From Cellvibrio sp. PSBB023 (lineage in GTDB: Bacteria > Pseudomonadota > Gammaproteobacteria > Pseudomonadales > Cellvibrionaceae), in NCBI RefSeq assembly GCF_002007605.1, contig NZ_CP019799.1:3388001-3452000 (forward strand): 64,000 nt of DNA. Direction: 5' to 3'. Positions within the stretch are counted from its first letter, which is position 1; each line of letters starts with the position of its first letter. Below the pieces are notes generated by a model. It worked only from the letters and a program-made list of their open reading frames with translations, ran no database searches and had not been told where the DNA came from. Both the position numbers and the translations under genes were made by a program. Positions 1 to 8,727 of this stretch are shown in pieces.

Positions 1-57
1 GCAGATAGCACGCAGGGATAGGGTAAGACTGGGCAACAGGACAGCGGTAACACCATA

Positions 58-2679
58 ATGAATGATTCAATCGACAATAAAACGCAGATAAAGCCGTCGC
101 TTATTAAAAATGTGCATGAAGACGATAAGACCCGATTTGCGCCGGTAAAAAAAGACGCTGCAATCGATGACGAAAAAACGCGCATCCAACTTGCCAAGCA
201 ACATAGTGGTCACAGCGCTGATAAAACCCGTTTTATGCCGCAACAGCAGGCCGCTCGTAATGCTGCCTCCGTAACGGACTCCAGTCCGGACGAAAAAACT
301 CGTATCAACATTACGCCTTATTCAGAACAAGCAACAAATAATCATTTTACATCGCAGGGTTCTATTGAAGAACACACTGTACTCAAAGGGCGTTTCGTAT
401 TAGAAGAACTTCTTGGTGCAGGAGGAATGGGGGTCGTTTATAAAGCCAAGGATTTACTCAAAATTGAGGCTCAAGACCGCGATCCTTATGTCGCAATCAA
501 AGTACTTATCGATGAATTTAAGGCCCATCCTGAAGCGTTTATTGCACTGCAGCGCGAATCTCGCAAAACCCAACGCATAGCCCACCCAAATATCGTCACT
601 GTGTACGATTTTGACCGCGATGGCGATACGGTCTTTATGACCATGGAATACCTGGATGGGAAGCCACTCGACAAACTAATTGCACAGTACCGTTCTGTCG
701 GTTTGCCGCATTCCGAGGTGATTAAAATCATTGAAGGCATGTGTGCTGCACTGATCTATGCACATGCGCAACACATTATTCACTCTGATTTCAAACCGGG
801 AAACATTTTTGTTAATAACAAGGGAATTGCCAAAGTAATTGATTTTGGCATTGCGCGTGCGGTCGCCAAAGTTGAACATCGTGAAGAAAGTATTGATGAC
901 CGTACGGTATTCGACGCAGGCAACCTCGGAGCATTAACTCCTGCCTATGCCAGTTTGGAAATGCTCGAAGGGAAAAACCCTGATGTGCGCGATGATATAT
1001 ACGCACTGGGTTGTATAGCCTATGAGCTATTTACCGGATCACACCCCTTTAACCGGGTACATGCTGACGAAGCAAAACGCCAAAAACTTAAACCAAAAAA
1101 AATACCCGGATTAAGTAAACGACAATGGCGGGCAATAGAACATGCCCTGGCATTTGATCGGGAAAGTAGAACCCAATCCGTGGAGCTTTTTTGGCAAGAA
1201 TTTACTCGCTCTGCAAGCCGTGCAGGAATGTTCTTTTTATTGGCTGCTTTAATGCTGGGTGGAGCAGCAGGTGCCTATTATCAATTTAAACCCGCACCAA
1301 CAGTAACGCTCTCCGAAGATCAGGTACGCAATGAAATCGAGCAGAAATTGCGCCTTGAAATGAAAAAGAAAGCCATTGCCGAACTCTATGCGCAAGCCAG
1401 CTTTACGCTGGAATGGGAAAACCAGGTGTGGCTTGAAATACAAGAATTACGTCAACTATTGGGTAGGGCTGATTCATGGTTACTCACACATGAGAGCAAT
1501 TTCTATGCACTCTATTTACAAAAAATAGAGGCTGCCTTAACTAAGGATGAATTAGAAAATGCTCAACTATGGCATACCAATGCGATTCGATATGCCGGAG
1601 ACGAAGCCTTGTTGAGTGAACTTGCAAAAAAAATCAGTGCAGCCCTAACTGAACGTGAACGTCAAGCGCTGGCACGTCAGCAGCAACAGGCATTGATCGC
1701 CTTGGAACAAGAGCGATTAACAAAAGAAAAACAACTAAAACTGCAAGAAGAAAAATCCCAGGCAAAACAACACTCTGATTTTGAAGCAGCACTCGCTAAC
1801 GTCAATAAACCACTTCTCTGTAACAGCACCATTGATATGCGCGACTTTGAAATTGCCATTGCAAAATTGCGCTCACTTAATCCCCTTAGGTATAAGCAAG
1901 AAGAGCCGGGCATTGTGGCAGCAATGGCACAATGTATTAAGAAAATAGGCGCCACATTTCCGGATCGGGCAGAAGTGATTAAGAGACAAGCGCTGCGGTT
2001 ATTTGGAGGCAACAGTTTGATCGCAAATATTGCAATTGCAGCAAAAGACCCTTGTAGTATTTCACTAGCAGGCTTGGGTGCTCGCGGTATGGGAAGCAGC
2101 TGTCGCGATAGATTAAATGGTGCAACCAAGGCACCCGTAATGGTGGTTATTCCTAGTAAAGGCAGTATTAATGCTTTTGCAATAGGCAAATACGAAGTGT
2201 CTGTTGATGAAATGAATGAATTTTGTCAACAGAGTGGTAAATGCAAAATAGATAACCACCTGGAAGCTGCAACGCCTATCACCAATATCAGTATGGCAAA
2301 TGCATCGGCTTACCTTGAATGGTTATCCAATAAATCCGGACGAAACTATCGTCTACCCACCTTGGCAGAGTGGCAATACGCCGCCAAATCAACAAATGCA
2401 CTTCCCGACCCAAACCGTAACTGTAAACTGAATTCACGCGGTATTAAAAAAGGCAGCACACTCAATAAAACGTCGTTGGGACAGCAAAATCCTTGGGGCG
2501 TTGTAAATCATTTGGGTAATGCACAGGAGTGGGTGTTACAACCAGGCGGAAGCTATTCCGTTGTTGGCGGCTCCTTTGACACAGAGATGGACGAATGCAA
2601 TTTTAGTAAGCAGCTATCCCATGATGGTAGCGCAGATCCCTTCACCGGATTTCGTGTTTTACGTGAGATCCAACATTAA
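58..2679 (+). CDS. Membrane Ser/Thr protein kinase with C-terminal formylglycine-enzyme (SUMF1)-like domain
   Basis: 873 residues. Residues about 113-380 form a Hanks-type kinase domain: glycine loop LLGAGGMGVVYKA, the VAIK lysine near 148, catalytic loop HSDFKPGN near 242 and DFG near 262. The catalytic loop has HSD instead of HRD, so this is a non-RD kinase. One hydrophobic helix (about 390-408) puts the kinase in the cytoplasm and the rest outside. A charged, Gln-rich stretch (about 530-590) looks coiled-coil. The last 170 residues resemble the FGE-sulfatase/SUMF1 fold (GKYEVSVDEMNEFC, YRLPTLAEWQYAA, GFRVLR). In such kinases this fold is usually a sensor or binding module, not an active enzyme. 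The N-terminal 90 residues carry four spaced DKTR(F/I) motifs. The downstream ExbB/ExbD/TonB genes run in the same direction and are probably co-regulated. Substrate unknown. Confidence 0.88.
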   Translation: MNDSIDNKTQIKPSLIKNVHEDDKTRFAPVKKDAAIDDEKTRIQLAKQHSGHSADKTRFMPQQQAARNAASVTDSSPDEKTRINITPYSEQATNNHFTSQGSIEEHTVLKGRFVLEELLGAGGMGVVYKAKDLLKIEAQDRDPYVAIKVLIDEFKAHPEAFIALQRESRKTQRIAHPNIVTVYDFDRDGDTVFMTMEYLDGKPLDKLIAQYRSVGLPHSEVIKIIEGMCAALIYAHAQHIIHSDFKPGNIFVNNKGIAKVIDFGIARAVAKVEHREESIDDRTVFDAGNLGALTPAYASLEMLEGKNPDVRDDIYALGCIAYELFTGSHPFNRVHADEAKRQKLKPKKIPGLSKRQWRAIEHALAFDRESRTQSVELFWQEFTRSASRAGMFFLLAALMLGGAAGAYYQFKPAPTVTLSEDQVRNEIEQKLRLEMKKKAIAELYAQASFTLEWENQVWLEIQELRQLLGRADSWLLTHESNFYALYLQKIEAALTKDELENAQLWHTNAIRYAGDEALLSELAKKISAALTERERQALARQQQQALIALEQERLTKEKQLKLQEEKSQAKQHSDFEAALANVNKPLLCNSTIDMRDFEIAIAKLRSLNPLRYKQEEPGIVAAMAQCIKKIGATFPDRAEVIKRQALRLFGGNSLIANIAIAAKDPCSISLAGLGARGMGSSCRDRLNGATKAPVMVVIPSKGSINAFAIGKYEVSVDEMNEFCQQSGKCKIDNHLEAATPITNISMANASAYLEWLSNKSGRNYRLPTLAEWQYAAKSTNALPDPNRNCKLNSRGIKKGSTLNKTSLGQQNPWGVVNHLGNAQEWVLQPGGSYSVVGGSFDTEMDECNFSKQLSHDGSADPFTGFRVLREIQH

Positions 2680-2710
2680 TTTAATAAATCATTAAGGATG
2701 GAAAACGCTG

Positions 2711-2890
2711 GTGGAAAATGTCTACATTGATGCAATTAAAACTCTGGTTAATGCACATTACGAGCACAAAATTTCTCTGGAAGAATATCGCACTAAACGC
2801 CGACAGTTAATTGATCAGATGGATAAAGAATTCAATGGACTAACTCCTACACCTCAGGTTATGAGTTTAAGTATCAATACTTCAGGCTAA
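2711..2890 (+). CDS. Small conserved-looking protein between kinase and ExbB-like gene
   Basis: A 59-residue frame starting at GTG, beginning VENVYIDAIKTLVNAHYEHK and ending SINTSG. AAGGA lies about 12 bases upstream; an in-frame TAA at 2693 limits the start to CTG 2708 or GTG 2711. The protein is charged and probably helical, with no signal peptide or membrane segment, and I do not recognise the family. It lies 31 bases after the kinase stop and 59 bases before the ExbB-like gene on the same strand, so it is probably part of that operon. Coding status is inferred from position and amino-acid composition. Confidence 0.5.
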   Translation: MENVYIDAIKTLVNAHYEHKISLEEYRTKRRQLIDQMDKEFNGLTPTPQVMSLSINTSG

Positions 2891-2949
2891 ATATGTAGTG
2901 ATACACCCGTATTTATTTTTAATTTTCAACAAGAGTTAAAGGTTGTCTT

Positions 2950-3567
2950 ATGGAATTGGTAAAATTTTTTCAAGCTGGTGGGAGTTTTATGTATCCCATA
3001 CTTTTTGTTATGGCAATAGCCTTGGCAATTGCCGCTGATCGACTGTTTTATCTATCAAAAATGTCAAGAGCTACCAATAAACTCTGGACATTGATTGTGC
3101 CTATGCTTAAAGCAAATGATTTTGTGCGTGCAGAGCGTGCGATTGGCGAATCCAAAAGCCCCCTGGCACTGGTGTTATCGTATGGCTTTGCACGAGCAAA
3201 ACCTGCCGTAAAACGTGAGGTGGTTGAGTCCGCCATGGAGGAAGGTGTAATGGAAGTCGTGCCATTACTGGAAGAGCGAACACATTACCTGGCCACTCTG
3301 GCAAACGTGGCAACATTGCTCGGTTTGCTCGGTACTATTATTGGCCTGATCGATGCGTTTGCTGTTGTGGCAGAAGCGGACCCGGCAGAAAAAGCCGATT
3401 TACTTTCCGGCAGTATTTCTGTTGCGATGAACACCACAGCATTCGGTCTTATCGTTGCTATTCCTCTGTTGCTTATTCACTCTTACCTTGCAACACGCAC
3501 CAGTAAGTTAATCGACACCATAGAAATGGCAGCGGTTAAATGCTCCAATTTAATGGTTGACGAATAG
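2950..3567 (+). CDS. MotA/TolQ/ExbB-family proton channel protein
   Basis: 205 residues. An N-terminal membrane helix (about 10-30) is followed by a cytoplasmic stretch, then two further helices (about 115-140 and 158-180). The conserved MotA/TolQ/ExbB motif is visible (LATLANVATLLGLLGTIIGLI, then SISVAMNTTAFGLIVAIPLLL). Members of the family form the pentameric inner-membrane channel that uses proton motive force to drive a TonB or TolA partner. The next two genes encode ExbD/TolR-type partners and the third a TonB-like protein, so this is the stator of a dedicated energy-transducing complex. The genes are 3 bases apart or overlap, indicating one operon. A Tol function is less likely because no tolA, tolB or pal is present. 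Confidence 0.9.
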   Translation: MELVKFFQAGGSFMYPILFVMAIALAIAADRLFYLSKMSRATNKLWTLIVPMLKANDFVRAERAIGESKSPLALVLSYGFARAKPAVKREVVESAMEEGVMEVVPLLEERTHYLATLANVATLLGLLGTIIGLIDAFAVVAEADPAEKADLLSGSISVAMNTTAFGLIVAIPLLLIHSYLATRTSKLIDTIEMAAVKCSNLMVDE

Positions 3568-3570
3568 ATA

Positions 3571-4116
3571 ATGAAATTTATACGCAAAAAAAATATGCAC
3601 GATGTGGTGGAACTCAATATCACAGCTTTTATGAACCTGATGGTAATGCTGGTTCCTTTTTTATTGGTCACAGCGGTCTTTTCCAGAATGACGGTGCTTG
3701 AACTAAATCTTCCAGTGTTAGACCAAGCCCAAAAAAATTCTACTGATAAAGTTGATCTCATGTTAGAGCTTGTTGTCAGGGAAACCAGTTTTGATATTCA
3801 GGACGCCAACTTGGGGTTAATACATAAAATTGAACGCACTGGTACTCAAGATAACTGGACGTTATTTTCAAAGGTAATGAGGGAAATAAAATCTCGCTTT
3901 CCCGAAGAACGGGATATGCTTTTGTTATTTGAATCAAAAATAACCTACAAAACTATGATAGAAGTAATGGATCACGTCCGCAGTATGGAAGTTGTTAATC
4001 TTGCAACCGTGGAATCTGTTGAGTTATTTCCTAATATTTCAATCAGTGGTGATGTAGATATTATCGCTACCGATATTGAAACGATTCCTGCACCACTGGA
4101 TGAGCACGCACAATGA
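3571..4116 (+). CDS. ExbD/TolR-family protein (first copy)
   Basis: 181 residues: a short cytoplasmic N-terminus, one membrane helix (about residues 17-38, MNLMVMLVPFLLVTAVF) and a periplasmic domain. ExbD/TolR proteins sit in the ExbB pore and their membrane-helix aspartate carries protons. Here the helix segment reads ELNITAFMNLMVMLVPFLL, where the second copy has VALMDIFTILVFFLL; the usual LMD aspartate is replaced (FMN). This copy may therefore be a structural, non-protonating subunit, which is an inference from that one position. It begins 3 bases after the ExbB-like stop and its end overlaps the next gene by 4 bases, indicating translational coupling. Confidence 0.83.
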   Translation: MKFIRKKNMHDVVELNITAFMNLMVMLVPFLLVTAVFSRMTVLELNLPVLDQAQKNSTDKVDLMLELVVRETSFDIQDANLGLIHKIERTGTQDNWTLFSKVMREIKSRFPEERDMLLLFESKITYKTMIEVMDHVRSMEVVNLATVESVELFPNISISGDVDIIATDIETIPAPLDEHAQ

Positions 4117-4604
4117 AAATGTCACGTCGCGCCCGTCGAATGGAAAGGAATCATAAGAAGTTTAAAGTCCCGCCACTAAATCTAGTGGCACTGATGGATA
4201 TTTTTACTATTCTGGTTTTTTTCTTATTAGTCAGTTCGTCTAATACCCATCAATTACCCACAAATAAAGATCTTAAACTGCCAACATCCAAGTCTACGCA
4301 AGTACCAGAGGAAACTTTGGTTATTGCAATAACCCCAAAAGACATTTTATTAGGCGGCATCAGTATTGCAAAAGTTGAATCAGTGCTGCACAGCCAGGAA
4401 AATACTGTTCCCAAACTAATAGAAGAGTTGATGTATCACGCTAGCAGTAAATCACCGAAAACTGAGCAGCAGGGTCGAATCACCATAATGAGTGATGAAA
4501 ATGTGCCTTATGAGGTTATTCAGAAGGTACTCGCCAGTTGCAAGCAATCAAACTACACAAAAATTGCCTTCGCCGCTGTGCAGAAAGCAATTCCAAAAAT
4601 GTAA
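4113..4604 (+). CDS. ExbD/TolR-family protein (second copy)
   Basis: 163 residues. A basic N-terminus (MSRRARRMERNHKKFK) precedes the membrane helix with the canonical aspartate (PPLNLVALMDIFTILVFFLL, about residues 20-41); the rest is periplasmic and ends in the usual alpha/beta fold (RITIMSDENVPYEVIQKVLASC). The aspartate in LMD is the expected proton carrier. Two ExbD paralogues after one ExbB-like gene is a common arrangement in systems that energise gliding or non-siderophore TonB functions in proteobacteria. It overlaps the preceding gene by 4 bases (ATGA). Confidence 0.87.
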   Translation: MKMSRRARRMERNHKKFKVPPLNLVALMDIFTILVFFLLVSSSNTHQLPTNKDLKLPTSKSTQVPEETLVIAITPKDILLGGISIAKVESVLHSQENTVPKLIEELMYHASSKSPKTEQQGRITIMSDENVPYEVIQKVLASCKQSNYTKIAFAAVQKAIPKM

Positions 4605-4634
4605 TATCTCGTAAAAATCAACAACGGATTCAGG

Positions 4635-5603
4635 ATGTCAGAGGTTATAAATTATAAAAAGCTTGCGCTTGAGTGGCAGCCAAAAGCGACGGCATCGGAT
4701 CATTTCAAATGGATCATGTTGGCGGTTTTTACGGTTGTTATCACGCTTGCTATTATCATCGCTTTTATTAAGGTTCCTGAGCGGGGCCCGCGCCAGATAG
4801 CCAAGGTCCCAGATCGCATCGCCAATTTTATTGCTGAGCGACCTAAAAAAATAATTCCACCGGCCCCAACACCCGAGCCAAAACCAGTATTGACGCCCAG
4901 AAAAAAACCAACACCACAACCTACATTGGAGCAACCTGCGCAAGTTAGGGTAGAACGTAAACGTCCGTCAGAAATAGATAAACAACCACTGAGTGTCAAC
5001 GAGCAACAAGCGCGCAATGTTGCACAGCAAAGTGGATTGCTGGCATTAGCAAACGAAATGCGAGAATTAACGGACACCAGTGAAGTGAATAACAATATCC
5101 GCGCTAAACTTCACGACCGCAAAATAACGACAGAAGCAGCAACTCATAAAATCGATTTAACCACTACAACTCCACAGAGCAATATTGATGCAGAAAAGAT
5201 TACGTCTAAGGTAAACCTGACTGAATTACAGCAAAGAGATATCAACAATAAAACTACAGCAGCGACTGAACGTGCTGAAAGAGAAAAGACCGCGATTGCT
5301 AAAAGCAACAATACTGGCGGACGAGCACCGACAGATTTAACAAGCGTTTTTGATAAAAATAGACCGGGTCTCTATTCACTGTATGAACGTGAACGACGGA
5401 AAAACGCCAGCTTAAAAGGAAGGGTTGTCTTTGAATTGACGATTTTACCAAGCGGCAAAGTAGCATCTGTAAAAATAGTATCCAGCGATCTGAATAACCC
5501 GGCTCTGGAAGCCAGAATCATGGGCAGGATCAAATTATTTACCTTCGCACCCATATCCGGTGAATCCGTCACTGTTAGCTACCCGGTAGAGTTTTTACCC
5601 TAG
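4635..5603 (+). CDS. TonB-like energy transducer with AgmX/PglI-type C-terminus
   Basis: 322 residues. A cytoplasmic N-terminus of about 27 residues leads into one membrane helix (about 28-47), then a Pro/Lys-rich periplasmic spacer (PPAPTPEPKPVLTPRKKPTP), a long polar region, and a C-terminal domain (about 225-322) with the TonB/AgmX signature LKGRVVFELTILPSGKVASV and final YPVEFLP. TonB-like proteins carry energy from ExbB/ExbD to outer-membrane partners. No TonB-dependent receptor is adjacent, so the partner is unknown; polysaccharide uptake is plausible in a cellulolytic organism. It follows the second ExbD by 30 bases and is the last gene of the cluster. Confidence 0.85.
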   Translation: MSEVINYKKLALEWQPKATASDHFKWIMLAVFTVVITLAIIIAFIKVPERGPRQIAKVPDRIANFIAERPKKIIPPAPTPEPKPVLTPRKKPTPQPTLEQPAQVRVERKRPSEIDKQPLSVNEQQARNVAQQSGLLALANEMRELTDTSEVNNNIRAKLHDRKITTEAATHKIDLTTTTPQSNIDAEKITSKVNLTELQQRDINNKTTAATERAEREKTAIAKSNNTGGRAPTDLTSVFDKNRPGLYSLYERERRKNASLKGRVVFELTILPSGKVASVKIVSSDLNNPALEARIMGRIKLFTFAPISGESVTVSYPVEFLP

Positions 5604-5770
5604 ACAAAGAGTCATGCACACCCATTGCTTAAGCTAAATACTGATTGCTTTATTAAAACAATCCGATTTCGGTTAGATATGTTAATAGCGGGGAAGGCGT
5701 TTTTGTGTAAGTGGGGCACACCGCTGCACTGGTTGCAGTCCACTCCCAGATGTTTTTAGGATTGTTGAAC

Positions 5771-5825
5771 ATTAAAAACCCCAGCAGTGGCCTAATCTTG
5801 ATCAAATATAGGTCACTGCTGGGTT
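5771..5825 (-). terminator. Rho-independent terminator of glmS
   Basis: A 17-bp near-perfect inverted repeat (arms CCCAGCAGTGGCCTA and TAGGTCACTGCTGGG) around a 14-base loop. Read on the minus strand it is followed by GGTTTTTAAT, about 55 bases after the glmS stop. It also separates glmS from the convergent TonB-like gene. The region 5604-5770 holds nothing else I can support. Confidence 0.7.
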
Positions 5826-5877
5826 AGTATCACTAATTATTTAAAACCGACAACAGCCGTTTTGACAGTTTTTCAGG

Positions 5878-7710
5878 CTATTCTACGGTCACACTTTTCG
5901 CCAAATTCCTCGGCTGATCCACATCTGTACCCTTAATAATCGCCACATAATAACTCAACAACTGTAGCGGCAAGGTGTAGAGAATGGGTGCCAACCATGG
6001 ATGGATATGCGGCACGTTGATGACGCGCATGGTGGCATCGGATTCAAATTTTGCATCTTCATCGGCGAAGACATACAAGATGCCGCCGCGCGCGCGCACT
6101 TCTTCGACATTGGATTTTAACTTTTCCAACAAGTCGTTATTGGGTGCAACAACGATGATCGGCATATGTGCGTCTATCAATGCCAATGGTCCGTGTTTTA
6201 ATTCGCCGGCGGCATAGGCCTCAGCGTGGATGTAGGAAATTTCTTTTAATTTCAACGCGCCTTCCATTGCGATGGGGTATTGATCACCGCGACCTAAAAA
6301 TAATGCGTGGTGTTTATCGGCAAATTCTTCTGCAAGCGCTTCTATTTTTGGTGCGAGTGTTAGTGACTCTTCCAATTTCGCCGGAAGGTTTTTTAACGCA
6401 GCAACCATTTCTTTTTGTTGTTCAGTTGAAAGGCCGTTGTATTTACCGATGGCCAGTACCAGCATCGCCAAGCCAACCAATTGCGTGGTAAAAGCTTTGG
6501 TGGATGCGACACCAATTTCCGCACCGGCGCGGGTCATAAACGCTAAATCAGATTCGCGTACTAATGATGAACCCGCGACGTTGCAAATACTCAAGCTACC
6601 TAAATAGCCGAGTTCTTTTGCCAAACGCAAAGCGGCAAGCGTGTCTGCAGTTTCACCGGATTGGCTGATGGTGACTACCATGCTATTAGGTTGTACGAAG
6701 GATTTTCTGTAACGGAATTCACTGGCGATTTCGACGTTGCAGGAAATGCCGGAAAAGGTTTCCAACCAATAGCGCGCAACCATTGCGGAGTGGTAGCTGG
6801 TGCCGCAGGCGACGATTTGGATGTGTTTTACTTTTTTGAATAATTCAGTGGCACCGTTGCCGAAGGTTTCGTCCATCACTGATTCATTACTCAAACGACC
6901 TTCCAGCGTATTCAGTACCGCATTAGGTTGTTCGTAAATTTCCTTGAGCATGAAATGACGGTATTGGCCTTTGTCGCCCGCATCGTAACTCGCGGTAGAT
7001 TCGTGAATCTGGCGCTCAACGGCCTGGCCATCTTTATCAAAAATGCTAATTGTAGTGCGGGTGATTTCCGCTACATCACCTTCTTCCAAAAAGATAAAGC
7101 GGCGTGTTACCGGCAAAAGCGCGAGCTGATCAGACGCGATAAAATTTTCACCGATGCCCAAGCCAATCACTAAGGGGCTACCAGAACGCGCAACCACTAA
7201 ACGCGATGCATCATTTTTATCCATCAACACAGTACCGTAAGCGCCATGCAATTGTTTTACGGTTTTTTGCACTGCTGCTAACAAACTGTCAGTAGTTTTT
7301 AATTCTTTTTGTACCAAATGCGCGATTACTTCAGTGTCGGTATCGGAAGTAAATACATAACCTTCTTCTTGCAAAAGACAGCGTAAATTTGCATGGTTTT
7401 CAATAATGCCGTTGTGTACTACTGCGATATGTTCTTTGGAAATATGCGGATGGGCGTTGCGCTCGCTCGGCTCGCCGTGGGTTGCCCAACGTGTATGCGC
7501 GATGCCCGTTCCACCGGGTGTTGGTTCCGCTTTGACGGCATCGGACAATTCTTTTACCTTGCCCAAGCGACGTACGCGTTGTAATTCACCGCTGCTATTC
7601 ACCACAGCCACACCGGCTGAGTCGTATCCGCGATATTCAAGGCGACGCAATCCTTCCACCAGAATATCCACCACATCACGTTGCGCTACTGCGCCGACAA
7701 TTCCACACAT
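5878..7710 (-). CDS. glmS: Glutamine-fructose-6-phosphate aminotransferase (isomerising)
   Basis: 610 residues. It makes glucosamine-6-phosphate from fructose-6-phosphate and glutamine, the first step to UDP-GlcNAc for peptidoglycan and LPS. The start is set at 7710 because the mature enzyme must begin Met-Cys: MCGIVGAV puts the nucleophile Cys at position 2, and AAGGAG lies 6 bases upstream; a longer 11-residue in-frame extension is not expected. The N-terminal class-II glutaminase domain (about 1-230; [18 protein letters not shown]) is followed by two SIS sugar-isomerase domains and ends [15 protein letters not shown], typical of GlmS. It lies downstream of the DeoR-type regulator on the same strand. 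The 3' end is the classical Tn7 target, but no insertion is present there. Confidence 0.98.
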   Translation of the reverse strand: MCGIVGAVAQRDVVDILVEGLRRLEYRGYDSAGVAVVNSSGELQRVRRLGKVKELSDAVKAEPTPGGTGIAHTRWATHGEPSERNAHPHISKEHIAVVHNGIIENHANLRCLLQEEGYVFTSDTDTEVIAHLVQKELKTTDSLLAAVQKTVKQLHGAYGTVLMDKNDASRLVVARSGSPLVIGLGIGENFIASDQLALLPVTRRFIFLEEGDVAEITRTTISIFDKDGQAVERQIHESTASYDAGDKGQYRHFMLKEIYEQPNAVLNTLEGRLSNESVMDETFGNGATELFKKVKHIQIVACGTSYHSAMVARYWLETFSGISCNVEIASEFRYRKSFVQPNSMVVTISQSGETADTLAALRLAKELGYLGSLSICNVAGSSLVRESDLAFMTRAGAEIGVASTKAFTTQLVGLAMLVLAIGKYNGLSTEQQKEMVAALKNLPAKLEESLTLAPKIEALAEEFADKHHALFLGRGDQYPIAMEGALKLKEISYIHAEAYAAGELKHGPLALIDAHMPIIVVAPNNDLLEKLKSNVEEVRARGGILYVFADEDAKFESDATMRVINVPHIHPWLAPILYTLPLQLLSYYVAIIKGTDVDQPRNLAKSVTVE

Positions 7711-7801
7711 AATTAACTCCTTGAGCTTTAGTAGTAGTAACAATTTATTTCTTGTAAAAAATGTTTTTTGTAAATCCTGGTCTTAACGCTTTTATAAATA
7801 G

Positions 7802-8569
7802 CTATGCGGATGCGCAAATCACTTGCACACCCTGTTGTTCGATTTTTTGTTTATCTTTTGCATCAATGCCGTCATCAGTGACGAGGACTTTTATCGCCGA
7901 CCAGGGCAATTCCAGGTTGTGGATTTTGCGCCCGATTTTGTCGGATTCGGCCATCACTATTACTTCGCGTGCGACTTCTGCCATTACACGGCTTAGGCTG
8001 TAGAGTTCGTTAAAGGTCGTCGTGCCGCGCTCCAGATCCAAACCATCGGCACCGATAAAAAATTGGTCGAAGTTGTAAGAGCGCAAAATCTGCTCGGCGA
8101 GTTGGCCTTGGAAGCCTTCGGATTTCGGGTCCCAGGTACCGCCGGTCATCAAAATAGTGGGTTCGTTTTCCAGCTCGCGCAGGGCATTGGCGATGCTGAG
8201 GGAGTTGGTCATCACCACCAAGCCTTGCTTGTGCGATAACTCGGGTAGTAGGGCGGAGGTGGTAGAACTGCCGCTGTCGAGGATGATGCGGTTGTGATCA
8301 CGGATCAGCTGCGCGGCGGCTTTGGCGATGGATTGCTTACGAACCGAAACTTTTTCGATGGGATCGCTCATCAATTCTTGAGGAACCGGTACAGCGCCGC
8401 CATAGCGGCGCAGTAGCAAACCGTTGGACTCCAGCGCGGCTAAATCCTTGCGGATAGTGACTTCAGAGGTAGAAAACTGCTCAGCAAGCGCTTCAACACT
8501 GACTTCGCCGCTGCCATTAAGCAGATCGATAATCGCCCGACGGCGCTGCTGGGTGTTGCGTTTTGTCAT
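7802..8569 (-). CDS. glmR: DeoR-family transcriptional regulator, GlmR-type
   Basis: 255 residues. The N-terminal DeoR winged helix (about 5-58; VEALAEQFSTSEVTIRKDL and LLRRYGGAV) is followed by the sugar-phosphate sensor domain with DSGSSTTSALLPEL and FFIGADGLD. DeoR proteins sense phosphorylated sugars and repress sugar metabolism genes. The gene is immediately upstream of glmS on the same strand, 91 bases away, matching Pseudomonas, where a DeoR gene sits between glmU and glmS. The symbol is therefore by position and family; the effector is not shown by the sequence. Confidence 0.85.
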   Translation of the reverse strand: MTKRNTQQRRRAIIDLLNGSGEVSVEALAEQFSTSEVTIRKDLAALESNGLLLRRYGGAVPVPQELMSDPIEKVSVRKQSIAKAAAQLIRDHNRIILDSGSSTTSALLPELSHKQGLVVMTNSLSIANALRELENEPTILMTGGTWDPKSEGFQGQLAEQILRSYNFDQFFIGADGLDLERGTTTFNELYSLSRVMAEVAREVIVMAESDKIGRKIHNLELPWSAIKVLVTDDGIDAKDKQKIEQQGVQVICASA

Positions 8570-8674
8570 GATAACTTGCCAATAAGTTTCGATTTGAAAG
8601 ATATTTTAGCTACTCGAAACTTTTAAGCAAGCTTTGTTTATTATTTATCCCACCTGATCTGGACTACGAAGGCA

Positions 8675-8708
8675 CAAAAAAGGCATCTGCCTTTTGGGTA
8701 GATGCCTC
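8675..8708 (-). terminator. Terminator of the GH9 cellulase gene
   Basis: Inverted repeat GGCATCTGCC/GGTAGATGCC with a short loop; on the minus strand it is followed by TTTTTTG. It lies 20 bases beyond the GH9 stop codon and isolates that gene from glmR. Confidence 0.8.
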
Positions 8709-8727
8709 CATCGTTACATAGACGTAA

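Noticed and set aside
1677..2189. A 170-residue minus-strand frame within the kinase gene
   Set aside because: It is antisense to the kinase's conserved coding region and has no independent support.
5771..5877. Possible Tn7 insertion at the classical glmS attachment site
   Set aside because: The glmS 3' side runs directly into a terminator with no transposon ends, duplication or tns genes.
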